In this document: one piece after another, positions 1 through 4,967 of the stretch
Numbering within the stretch: the stretch's first letter is position 1
How the letters are laid out: each line of letters opens with the position of its first letter
DNA from: Acidilobaceae archaeon UBA158
Lineage (GTDB): Archaea > Thermoproteota > Thermoprotei_A > Sulfolobales > Acidilobaceae
NCBI GenBank assembly: GCA_002506595.1
Contig: DAXV01000070.1
Location: 15,323 to 21,456 of the forward strand
Length of the DNA stretch: 6,134 bases
Reading direction: 5' to 3'
Notes under the pieces: model-generated
What the model was told of the DNA's origin: nothing
What the model saw: the letters and a program-made list of their open reading frames with translations, nothing else
Databases searched by the model: none
Program-made: the position numbers and the translations under genes

Positions 1-48
1 ATAAGGTTAAAGAATGATGACTTAATTCATAATATACTGCTGAATTAA
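1..48 (+). CDS. possible C-terminal end of an upstream gene (partial)
   Basis: Frame 1 is open from the window edge to TAA at 46-48 and encodes 15 residues ending HNILLN. A strong Shine-Dalgarno-like AGGAGGT (51-57) follows right after the stop, as if another gene of the same transcript started downstream. Fifteen codons are too few to recognise a family, and the stretch could equally be non-coding or part of the decayed gene that follows. The call rests on the frame being open and on the spacing only. Confidence 0.22.
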   Translation: MRLKNDDLIHNILLN

Positions 49-67
49 TGAGGAGGTTGAATTCTAT

Positions 68-360
68 ATGAACATATCAGAAGTAATGAGAATGAAGTTG
101 GTAAACAACAAATCTATGAAAAGCGCTAATAGAATCTTAACACTATGAGGTTGAAAGAATGTTAGATAGATTAAGAAAAAACAATCTTTTATTTATTTTG
201 TTTGTTATTAAAAAATATGATAAAAACATAGATAAAAAGGGTTTCATCAAGATAGATTGAAGAAGTTCTATATATTTTTAAAGAAGTAAAAGAATAAGGT
301 ATTATAGGTTTATTTGATGTAAATGGAAATTCTTATAGAATCGTTGTTGTAACTAAATAA
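68..360 (+). pseudogene. decayed small gene, frameshifted, family unknown
   Basis: The reading starts at ATG 68, eleven bases after AGGAGGT (51-57). Frame 2 gives 26 codons (MNISEVMRMK...) and stops at 146-148. Frame 3 then reads on through LYEVERMLDRLRKNN-type sequence and a hydrophobic patch (NNLLFILFVI) to TGA at 258-260. From about 256, frame 1 continues as IEEVLYIFKEVKE, a TAA at 295-297, then GIIGLFDVNGNSYRIVVV to TAA at 358-360. Read across the breaks this gives about 95 residues with the texture of a real soluble protein, so I infer a gene with two frameshifts and one internal stop. Alternatively 68-148 and 159-260 are two tiny intact ORFs; the second has GAGG at 147-150, 8 bases before its ATG at 159. 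I do not recognise the family. Short size and tandem layout would suit a toxin-antitoxin relic, but no motif supports that. Confidence 0.4.
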
Positions 361-361
361 A

Positions 362-367
362 TTTTTT
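362..367 (+). terminator. T-run after the decayed gene
   Basis: Six T residues begin one base after the TAA at 358-360, the simple U-run form of terminator used by archaea. It suggests that the preceding region was, or still is, transcribed. Confidence 0.35.
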
Positions 368-492
368 AATGAATTAAAAATTTTGTAGGTTTTTAGTTTG
401 TTATTGGTATTAAGTGTTGTAAACAATTATTACAATAATAATGGTTTAATAAAGTTATCTTAAATTGATGTCCTATTAGATAGATTTATTAC

Positions 493-497
493 AAAAA
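493..497 (-). terminator. possible T-run terminator of the GH114-like gene
   Basis: On the minus strand, five T residues lie 11-15 bases beyond the TGA at 508-510. A short U-run like this can end archaeal transcripts, but such runs are common in this AT-rich DNA. Confidence 0.3.
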
Positions 498-507
498 TAT
501 CTAGAAA

Positions 508-1347
508 TCACCAAGTAGAGTTTATATTCCAATTTGTTATATAAATAGGCACATTATTTTCTATTGCAAGTTTTAAACTATAATTATAATATTTGTCATA
601 CTTGTTTTCGGCATATGATAATGCATAAATAGTTATGTTAAGGCTTTTTATGTATTTAGTTCTTATAGTTATTTGGCTTACATTGCTTACAAATTTAATT
701 TCATTTACATTAGTAACTTCAGTTCCATAATCTTCATATAAAATAAAATTTATGTATTTCGAGACATTAGGTAAAATAACAAAACCTCTATTAATACCAA
801 TAATTATATTTGGATATTCAATTCTAATATCTTTTATTATATTTATCATACCTTGACTTTCGTTATATAATTCAGCATCATCTATATCATCTAATAAGAT
901 ACCTTGAAAGCCATTATTTATCGAATAGTTTACTTCACATGTAATGTAATTTTTCCAGATAGGACTTGAAACATTTACAATAGATTGATTCCATTGAGTA
1001 TCGTAACCTATAGTAATGCTTGAAACATTTACTGTACAATTTCCCAATGATGAGTTATCATATTCGCCCAAATCAATATATGCAATTTTAATTGCCTTTA
1101 TTTCTTTTAAAGTTGAAGAATTGAATGCCCATGGTTCAAGTATAACTAATTTATATTTATTTAGATAGTTTATTATAGTTGAATTAACATTATCACCATA
1201 ATATGCAGCAAAGATAGTTGTTAATGAGCTATAGTTTATTGCACAATTATTATGTTTATAAGTAGAATTTATTATAATAAATGATAATGTTATAATAATT
1301 AACATTATAATTATTGCAGTTAATATCTTATTCAATATTTTCCCCAT
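508..1347 (-). CDS. membrane-anchored or secreted TM1410/GH114-like glycoside hydrolase-type protein
   Basis: This 279-residue protein has a hydrophobic N-terminal segment at about residues 8-26 (LTAIIIMLIIITLSF), either a signal peptide or a membrane anchor that places the rest outside the cell. The remainder follows the TM1410/GH114 (beta/alpha)8 pattern: a start-of-barrel strand KLVILEPWAF (66-75), IAYIDLGEY (88-96, with E95), a W-rich stretch to PIWKNYI (129-135), GFQGILLDDIDD (146-157), YPNIIIGINRG (178-188) and FILYEDYG (201-208, with E205). In this family such acidic positions (E95, D153, E205) line the active site, and characterised members cut alpha-1,4-galactosaminidic or related polysaccharides; the substrate here is unknown. 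At least 16 N-X-S/T sequons are present, pointing to heavy N-glycosylation. Three cysteines (35, 104, 137) are present. The start is supported by a TATA box 25 bases upstream, giving a leaderless mRNA. It is divergent from the FMN protein gene and has no operon partner. Confidence 0.72.
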   Translation of the reverse strand: MGKILNKILTAIIIMLIIITLSFIIINSTYKHNNCAINYSSLTTIFAAYYGDNVNSTIINYLNKYKLVILEPWAFNSSTLKEIKAIKIAYIDLGEYDNSSLGNCTVNVSSITIGYDTQWNQSIVNVSSPIWKNYITCEVNYSINNGFQGILLDDIDDAELYNESQGMINIIKDIRIEYPNIIIGINRGFVILPNVSKYINFILYEDYGTEVTNVNEIKFVSNVSQITIRTKYIKSLNITIYALSYAENKYDKYYNYSLKLAIENNVPIYITNWNINSTW

Positions 1348-1368
1348 ATTATAGTTTTTATTATGAAA

Positions 1369-1375
1369 TTATAAA
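1369..1375 (-). promoter_or_regulatory. TATA box of the GH114-like gene (leaderless)
   Basis: On the minus strand the sequence reads TTTATAA, centred 25 bases before the first base of the ATG (1347). No Shine-Dalgarno motif lies between the TATA box and the ATG. Transcription would begin at or next to the start codon, as is typical for single or first genes in crenarchaea. Confidence 0.55.
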
Positions 1376-1438
1376 TTTTTATTATATAATATATGGTTAA
1401 TCAATAAAATTTTAGAAGATTAATTTATCTAGCAAAAA

Positions 1439-1458
1439 TTTAAAATTAGAATTTTAAA
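1439..1458. repeat. 9-bp inverted repeat in the divergent promoter region
   Basis: TTTAAAATT (1439-1447) and its exact reverse complement AATTTTAAA (1450-1458) are separated by AG. TTTAAAATTA also occurs twice as a direct repeat (1439-1448, 1453-1462). The first half includes a TATA-like TTTAAAA about 36-39 bases before the ATG of the FMN protein gene, so the site may combine promoter and operator. In such AT-rich DNA a chance palindrome is quite possible. Confidence 0.3.
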
Positions 1459-1465
1459 ATTAAAA

Positions 1466-1470
1466 GAGGG
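1466..1470 (+). promoter_or_regulatory. Shine-Dalgarno site of the FMN-binding protein gene
   Basis: GAGGG ends seven bases before the ATG at 1478 and matches the core of the archaeal anti-Shine-Dalgarno sequence. It fixes this start rather than an internal ATG. Confidence 0.5.
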
Positions 1471-1477
1471 ACATAAT

Positions 1478-2119
1478 ATGAATGAGGATAACATAAAGTA
1501 TAGAGTAAAAAGATATCCTGAAAGAGCATCTTATGATAAAAAAGAACTTATTAATTTTCTAAATAAAAACTTTTTATGTCATGTAGGTTTTATAGATGAT
1601 GGAATACCATATGTTATTCCAATGCTATATTGTAATGATGATAACTACATTTATTTGCATGGCTCTCCCGAGAGTAGGATTATAAATATATTGAAAATGA
1701 ATAGAATAATATCTGTAGCTATAACTAGGATAAACGGAATAGTTTTGGCTGAAAATGTTAAAGATAACTCTGTTAATTATGTTTCTGCAATAATTTTTGG
1801 AAAAGGCAATGAAGTTAAAAACAATAATGAGAAATTAAAAGTATTTAAAAATTTAATGGATAGAATCGTTCCGAGAAGATGGGAAAATAGTATTTTACCA
1901 TCGGAGGATGATTTAAATAAGGTCTCTGTAATTAAGATAAGCATAGATAAATTTTCAATAAAAAAGAGAGAAGGGGGACCTCAATTAAATAATCAGTCAA
2001 ACACAAATAAAGACAATATATGGTGTGGAGAAATACCAATTATGTGTAGATATGAGAATCCAAATAATTATAGCAATATTCCTAATTATGTATCAGAATT
2101 ACTAGGAAGACAATTATGA
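1478..2119 (+). CDS. pyridoxamine 5'-phosphate oxidase-like FMN-binding protein (NimA type)
   Basis: This 213-residue soluble protein belongs to the split-barrel flavin-binding superfamily, in the Pyridox_ox_2 / 5-nitroimidazole-resistance (NimA) branch. Family landmarks appear in order: N-terminal RVKRYPERASYDKKELINFL (9-28); HVGFIDDGIPYVIPMLY (35-51), the first barrel strands with the conserved G-x-P-x-x-x-P; IYLHGSPESR (58-67), a phosphate-binding type turn; VAITRINGIVLAEN (80-93); NYVSAIIFGKGNEV (100-113), the dimer and FMN-contact strand; a helix with VPRRW; KVSVIKISIDKFSIKKREGGP; and the closing WCGEIPI, matching the WxGxxPl tail of the family. Members bind FMN or a related cofactor at the dimer interface and reduce nitro compounds, or act on unknown small molecules; the true substrate is not deducible. 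Length is normal for the family. It is apparently a single-gene transcript, divergent from the GH114-like gene. Alternative: a heme- or F420-binding split-barrel relative. Confidence 0.83.
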   Translation: MNEDNIKYRVKRYPERASYDKKELINFLNKNFLCHVGFIDDGIPYVIPMLYCNDDNYIYLHGSPESRIINILKMNRIISVAITRINGIVLAENVKDNSVNYVSAIIFGKGNEVKNNNEKLKVFKNLMDRIVPRRWENSILPSEDDLNKVSVIKISIDKFSIKKREGGPQLNNQSNTNKDNIWCGEIPIMCRYENPNNYSNIPNYVSELLGRQL

Positions 2120-2123
2120 TTAA

Positions 2124-2133
2124 TTTTAATTTT
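2124..2133 (+). terminator. T-rich terminator of the FMN-binding protein gene
   Basis: Two TTTT runs (2124-2127 and 2130-2133) start five bases after the TGA at 2117-2119. This is a weak U-rich archaeal terminator candidate with no stem. Confidence 0.35.
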
Positions 2134-2236
2134 GTAAGAAATTATAAATTTTATTGCAAAATAATTTAAATTAAATGGCTCCATTACAAATGGCAAACCT
2201 TAAATAAGTTATAATTATAGTTGCTATATTTTCATT

Positions 2237-2265
2237 CTTGGAATATTAATTAATGAATATTCAAG
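2237..2265. repeat. bulged inverted repeat / hairpin
   Basis: GAATATT (2241-2247) pairs exactly with AATATTC (2256-2262) around an eight-base loop AATTAATG. Beyond one bulged G (2240), CTT (2237-2239) pairs with AAG (2263-2265), making ten base pairs in all. A T6 run follows at 2280-2285. It could be a secondary terminator, an RNA hairpin or a protein-binding palindrome. Confidence 0.35.
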
Positions 2266-2404
2266 GTGTATACTAAATATTTTTTAGAAAATTGAAATTT
2301 TGAAAATAAACCTTAATAGAATTTTTCCAGCTCTTCGTTATTTATATTTCACTATTTAATTGATTGTATAGAAAATATTGTTTTTTACAGTTAATTAATA
2401 AATT

Positions 2405-2417
2405 TTATGCAGCATAA
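2405..2417. repeat. 13-base palindrome upstream of the flavoprotein operon
   Basis: TTATGC and GCATAA are perfect inverted copies around a single central A. It lies about 75-85 bases before the TATA box of the flavoprotein-GlcG operon. It contains more G and C than its surroundings and has the size of a dimeric regulator half-site pair, but no regulator can be named. Confidence 0.3.
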
Positions 2418-2458
2418 TGTTTTTAATTATATAAAATAATAAAAACGTTAAACTAAGA

Positions 2459-2480
2459 TATGTAGAATACAGTATACATA
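2459..2480. promoter_or_regulatory. inverted repeat just upstream of the operon TATA box
   Basis: TATGTA (2459-2464) and TACATA (2475-2480) are inverted copies with centres 16 bases apart, ending ten bases before the TATA element. The position suits an activator or repressor contacting two faces of the DNA. The assignment is positional only. Confidence 0.28.
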
Positions 2481-2490
2481 ATTTTGAAAA

Positions 2491-2500
2491 CTTATATATT
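2491..2500 (+). promoter_or_regulatory. TATA box of the flavoprotein-GlcG operon
   Basis: CTTATATATT is preceded by a purine-rich GAAAA (2486-2490) in the BRE position. A start about 25 bases downstream (near 2520) would give a 5' leader of about 16 bases that still includes the GGTGAT Shine-Dalgarno site. Confidence 0.5.
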
Positions 2501-2521
2501 CTAAATAAGTAAAATAAAAGT

Positions 2522-2527
2522 GGTGAT
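2522..2527 (+). promoter_or_regulatory. Shine-Dalgarno site of the FAD oxidoreductase
   Basis: GGTGAT matches the part of the archaeal Shine-Dalgarno sequence complementary to the 16S rRNA 3' end. It ends eight bases before the ATG at 2536, supporting that start. Confidence 0.55.
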
Positions 2528-2535
2528 TCATTTAT

Positions 2536-3738
2536 ATGAACCAATTTGTTGATACGGATATAGCTATAATAGGAGCAGGAATTGCTGGGACATCTATTGC
2601 AAGAGAATTATCTAAATATGATTTATCAGTTATTGTTATAGAAAGGAAAAATGGAATTGGATTAGAAGGAACTGCAACTAATCATCACCTTGTCTGCCAA
2701 GGGGGTGATTCTTTAACTTTTAGACCTGGTACATTGCATGCGGAATTAAACATAAAGAGCATACCTTTATGGCCGAAGCTTGCTGAAGACTTGAATTTTA
2801 AATTCAGGAGAATTGGAGGGTTATGGTTAATAAGGGATAATGTTGATTTTAATAAATTCCAAAAGATGTATTCGAGAGCATTTAAATCTTCTTTAGATCC
2901 CAAATCTCCTTATTTGATACCTGAAGGGTCCTTTATACCTTTAAAGTTTATTGATAGGAAGGAGCTAAAGGATTTAGAGCCTGAAATATCTGATGAATTC
3001 ATAGGAGCACTTTATGACCCTAATTTAGCAACAGTTGATCCGCCTGAAGTGGCAAAGGCATATGCAGAGAATGCAAAAGCCAATGGAGTTAATTTTTTGT
3101 TTAATACTGAAATTAAAAAAATTAATAAGGTATTAGATAAATTTGAATTAATTTCAGATAAAATTTCAATAAGATCGAAGGTAGTTATAAATGCAGCCGG
3201 AATAGAAGCGGATAAAATAGCAGAACTTGTAAAAGCAAGGGACTTTTCTTATGTTCCATTTAAAGGTACAATTGTTGAATTAGATGATGAATTAGGAGAA
3301 AAAATAAAGCATGAAGTCCTTGTACTACCAAGAGGAAGTTCCCATATGCAAGTTATAGCACCAACTGTAGACAATAAATTGTTGGCAGGCATTCATCTAG
3401 AAATGTCCTATAGATCTAATAGAGAAGTAAAGGATTATGCAGTAAAACATGCAATTAATGTCTCTAAGAAATTTTTCCCAAAAATACAGTTTGAAAAACA
3501 TATTACAAGATCTTTTACTGGATTTATGGCTATGACAAATCCAGATACAGGATGGCACGATTTTGTTATAGGCATGCCTGATTTGGTTCCATATTGGATT
3601 AATATAGTATTGGGTCCAGCAGGCGTTTCAGCATCTCCATATCTTGGTAAAAAAGTTGTTGAGCTTTTGCATAAATTCGGTATCAATTTAGTAGAAAAGA
3701 AAAACTTTTCCAATGTTAGAAAGGAGGTGGAATCATGA
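2536..3738 (+). CDS. FAD-dependent oxidoreductase, DAO family (GlpA / L-2-hydroxyglutarate oxidase-like)
   Basis: This 400-residue flavoprotein opens with a Rossmann dinucleotide fold: IAIIGAGIAGTSIARELS, with GxGxxG at 13-18 and the acidic E36 that binds the adenosine ribose. TNHHLVCQGGD (48-58) and FRPGTLHAELN (62-72) match the isoalloxazine-side segment of GlpA/LhgO-type enzymes, where the usual reading is near ANSGIVHAGYD then PGTL. FRRIGGLWLI is the next family strand, VVINAAG (216-222) is the second FAD-contact motif, and DFVIGMPD (342-349) plus LGPAGVSASP (359-368) form the C-terminal FAD loop. The class oxidises glycerol 3-phosphate, 2-hydroxy acids or amino acids and passes electrons to quinone or another acceptor. 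No GlpC-like iron-sulfur partner, glycerol kinase or membrane anchor is adjacent, so the substrate stays open. It lacks the long C-terminal domain of bacterial GlpD. Its stop overlaps the next gene by four bases, so the two are co-translated. Confidence 0.82.
   Translation: MNQFVDTDIAIIGAGIAGTSIARELSKYDLSVIVIERKNGIGLEGTATNHHLVCQGGDSLTFRPGTLHAELNIKSIPLWPKLAEDLNFKFRRIGGLWLIRDNVDFNKFQKMYSRAFKSSLDPKSPYLIPEGSFIPLKFIDRKELKDLEPEISDEFIGALYDPNLATVDPPEVAKAYAENAKANGVNFLFNTEIKKINKVLDKFELISDKISIRSKVVINAAGIEADKIAELVKARDFSYVPFKGTIVELDDELGEKIKHEVLVLPRGSSHMQVIAPTVDNKLLAGIHLEMSYRSNREVKDYAVKHAINVSKKFFPKIQFEKHITRSFTGFMAMTNPDTGWHDFVIGMPDLVPYWINIVLGPAGVSASPYLGKKVVELLHKFGINLVEKKNFSNVRKEVES
3723..3729 (+). promoter_or_regulatory. 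strong internal Shine-Dalgarno site for the GlcG-like gene
   Basis: GGAGGTG lies inside the last codons of the flavoprotein gene and ends five bases before the ATG at 3735. It is the best Shine-Dalgarno match in the window. With the ATGA overlap it indicates translational coupling. Confidence 0.75.
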
Positions 3739-4562
3739 GCATATCTAATGGTTTAAATCTTGCCTTGGCTAGAAAGGTAATCAAGGCAATGATAAGGTTT
3801 TCTATAGATAATGAGATGTTACCTGGTAGCTATGCAGTAACAGATTCAGGAGGTCATGTAGTTGCAATGGAAAGAAGGCCTATAGCGTTGCCAGCAACAG
3901 TCGATTTAGCAATAGATAAAGCTTGGACTGCATCTGTAATGAAAATTTCTGCTAAGGTTTTGGATCAGGTTATAACTAAGGGACAGTATGGTAGATTGAA
4001 TGTAAAGTATCATGGTAGAATGACATTAATTTATGGTGCAGTACCTTTAATAATCAATGGAGAAGTTGTTGGAGGTATTGGACATAGCGGAGAATCAATA
4101 GATGGAGATGAAAAGATAGCTCAGGCAGGCTTAGCAGGGGTATATAGAGAAGACGAGTTAGACGCAAAAGTAGAGGAAGGCTTAGAAATTGCTAGGAATA
4201 TTGCAGAAAATGTTATCAGTTACGTTAATAGTAATAAATTTAAACCAGTTGCAATTACCATAAATGATAGAGATGGATGGCCAATACTAATCTATAGAAT
4301 GGATAATACGCCGTTTGGCTTTGTTGAGATATCAAGGAGTAGAGCTTGGACAGCCTCAGCATTTAAAATGGATTCTCATGATGCAATAAAATATGTTGGT
4401 TCTATAAATGAATGCCCAAATGGAGAAGAATCTAATGAAAGATTTAATACTACTCAAGGAGGCATATTTATAGATCATAATATCTTAAGCTCTATTGGTA
4501 TAGCAGGTAACACGCCCGAAATAGATTATAAAATCGCAGTTAATTCAATAAAATCAATATAA
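3735..4562 (+). CDS. tandem-domain GlcG/HbpS (DUF336) family protein
   Basis: This 275-residue soluble protein appears to be two GlcG/HbpS/PduO-C-like domains in one chain. Domain 1 (about 7-133) has the full family signature: LALARKVIKAM, AVTDSGGHVVAMERR (34-48), AIDKAWTAS (59-67), then GAVPLIINGEVVGGIGHSG (101-119) and GDEKIAQAGL (124-133). Domain 2 (about 150-275) repeats it in looser form: EIARNIAENVI, AITINDRDGWPILIYRMD (173-190), SRAWTASAFKM (202-212), GGIFIDHNILSSIGIAGN, and DYKIAVNSI at the end. Relatives include HbpS, which binds haem, and GlcG of the glycolate-oxidation operon, whose role is unsettled. Most family members are single domains of roughly 130-150 residues, so the doubled form is unusual and could be an internal pseudo-dimer. 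It starts inside the flavoprotein stop codon (ATGA), so a joint role in flavin-linked hydroxy-acid oxidation, in sensing or in cofactor handling is inferred. The start is fixed by the Shine-Dalgarno site. Confidence 0.82.
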   Translation: MSISNGLNLALARKVIKAMIRFSIDNEMLPGSYAVTDSGGHVVAMERRPIALPATVDLAIDKAWTASVMKISAKVLDQVITKGQYGRLNVKYHGRMTLIYGAVPLIINGEVVGGIGHSGESIDGDEKIAQAGLAGVYREDELDAKVEEGLEIARNIAENVISYVNSNKFKPVAITINDRDGWPILIYRMDNTPFGFVEISRSRAWTASAFKMDSHDAIKYVGSINECPNGEESNERFNTTQGGIFIDHNILSSIGIAGNTPEIDYKIAVNSIKSI

Positions 4563-4569
4563 TTTTTTT
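4563..4569 (+). terminator. T7 terminator of the flavoprotein-GlcG operon
   Basis: Seven consecutive T residues begin on the base after the TAA stop at 4560-4562. This is a typical archaeal U-run terminator and the longest T-run immediately after a stop codon in the window. Confidence 0.55.
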
Positions 4570-4600
4570 AATTAAATTACTCCTTTATATGACAAAACAA

Positions 4601-4638
4601 ACGACAAGTCTTGCCCTTTAGGGCGAGGAGGAAGTCAG
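4601..4638 (+). mobile_element. orphan right end / omega-RNA 3' hairpin of an IS200/IS605-type element
   Basis: A hairpin CTTGCCC-TTTA-GGGCGAG (4610-4627; seven pairs including one U-G) is followed by GAGGAAGTCAG (4628-4638). GAC at 4603-4605 can also pair with GTC at 4634-4636, closing an outer helix. A GCCC-loop-GGGCGgGGAGGA-GTCA layout is what I know from the right ends of archaeal and bacterial IS200/IS605 tnpB elements, where it forms the 3' part of the omega RNA and the flanking bases after the end act as guide. It is by far the most GC-rich patch of the gap. No tnpA or tnpB is present: the GlcG-like gene ends about 40 bases upstream. It is therefore a remnant, a minimal non-autonomous copy, or a co-opted RNA. 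The exact boundary (4637 or 4638) is uncertain. Confidence 0.58.
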
Positions 4639-4650
4639 ATGTAATGGCGA

Positions 4651-4684
4651 GCCTGTATCATCTATAGTTCAATGAATTATAGGC
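4651..4684 (+). ncRNA. hairpin next to the IS605-like end (possible structured RNA)
   Basis: CTATAGTTC (4662-4670) pairs with GAATTATAG (4674-4682) through nine pairs, one of them G-U, around an AAT loop. An alternative fold pairs GCCTGTA (4651-4657) with TATAGGC (4678-4684), again with one G-U. Two competing stems beside an omega-RNA-like end could be part of a transcript or of the element's other end. No RNA family is recognised. Confidence 0.25.
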
Positions 4685-4712
4685 GTAGCATATATAGAAT
4701 ATTAAACAAAAA

Positions 4713-4722
4713 TTTTTAAAAA
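4713..4722 (+). promoter_or_regulatory. TATA-like box before the small membrane ORF
   Basis: TTTTTAAAAA is centred about 24 bases before the ATG at 4741, the spacing of a leaderless crenarchaeal promoter. It is the main argument that the tiny ORF downstream is expressed. Confidence 0.35.
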
Positions 4723-4740
4723 ATATTGATTCCATTTTTT

Positions 4741-4854
4741 ATGGAGGTATTATTAGTAATATTAATCGTTGGAACAATATTAGCATTGATAATTGTTTAT
4801 TTAATTCTGGCTATGCAAATTATATCAGTTCAGATTTTGACTAAGGTAGAGTGA
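4741..4854 (+). CDS. small hypothetical single-span membrane protein (37 aa)
   Basis: ATG 4741 to TGA 4852-4854 encodes 37 residues: MEVLLVILIVGTILALIIVY..., a hydrophobic segment of about 22 residues (3-24), then a short tail ending LTKVE. A TATA-like box at the leaderless distance lies upstream. No family is recognised. It may be a real membrane miniprotein or the broken front end of a larger membrane protein whose second part is the overlapping frame that follows. No Shine-Dalgarno motif precedes the ATG. Confidence 0.32.
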   Translation: MEVLLVILIVGTILALIIVYLILAMQIISVQILTKVE

Positions 4855-4967
4855 ATCCTTCTTCAGGAATTTATAGAGGTTTATGTGCTATATATGAAAC
4901 TATTGTTGTGCCTGTAACAGTAATAATTATTGCTATGCCTCTCAATGGGTCATACTATTGTTTTTAA
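4851..4967 (+). CDS. small hypothetical hydrophobic ORF (38 aa, GTG start)
   Basis: GTG 4851 overlaps the preceding stop by four bases (GTGA), and the frame runs to TAA at 4965-4967. The product has NPSSGIYRGL, then a hydrophobic stretch ETIVVPVTVIIIAMPL. The overlap could mean translational coupling of two miniproteins, or a single frameshift that split one two-span membrane protein of about 75 residues. No Shine-Dalgarno site and no known family. Confidence 0.25.
   Translation: MNPSSGIYRGLCAIYETIVVPVTVIIIAMPLNGSYYCF

Larger units (their letters stand above)
361..507. other. AT-rich convergent intergenic gap
   Basis: This gap separates the plus-strand decayed gene from the end of the minus-strand GH114-like gene. 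No gene is visible. It holds a weak hairpin at 415-437 (TTGTAA 417-422 pairing with TTACAA 430-435, with a seven-base loop), which could end transcription from either side. Confidence 0.4.
2120..2535. other. 416-base AT-rich intergenic region with palindromes
   Basis: No gene longer than about ten codons with a credible start was found here. The region holds a T-rich terminator at its left end, a bulged hairpin at 2237-2265, two short palindromes (2405-2417 and 2459-2480) and the TATA box at 2491-2500 for the following operon. Its length is large for a compact archaeal genome, so it could hide a small RNA or a larger control region. Confidence 0.5.

Noticed and set aside
14..43. C/D-box sRNA-like ATGATGA followed by CTGA
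   Set aside because: The box spacing (19 bases) is too long for a normal guide interval, and no D'/C' pair with proper spacing was seen.
2685..2903. 72-codon open frame on the minus strand inside the flavoprotein gene
   Set aside because: It lies wholly within the plus-strand FAD oxidoreductase, whose motifs are unambiguous; the minus frame has no recognisable motif or start signal.
3435..3713. 92-codon open frame on the minus strand inside the flavoprotein gene
   Set aside because: It is antisense to the conserved C-terminal FAD loop of the real gene; a shadow frame.
4625..4640. Resemblance of GAGGAGGAAGTC to the GAGGAAAGTC element of RNase P RNA
   Set aside because: The bases after it do not continue as the RNase P conserved region, and no other RNase P core elements are nearby; the hairpin just before it fits an IS605-type end better.
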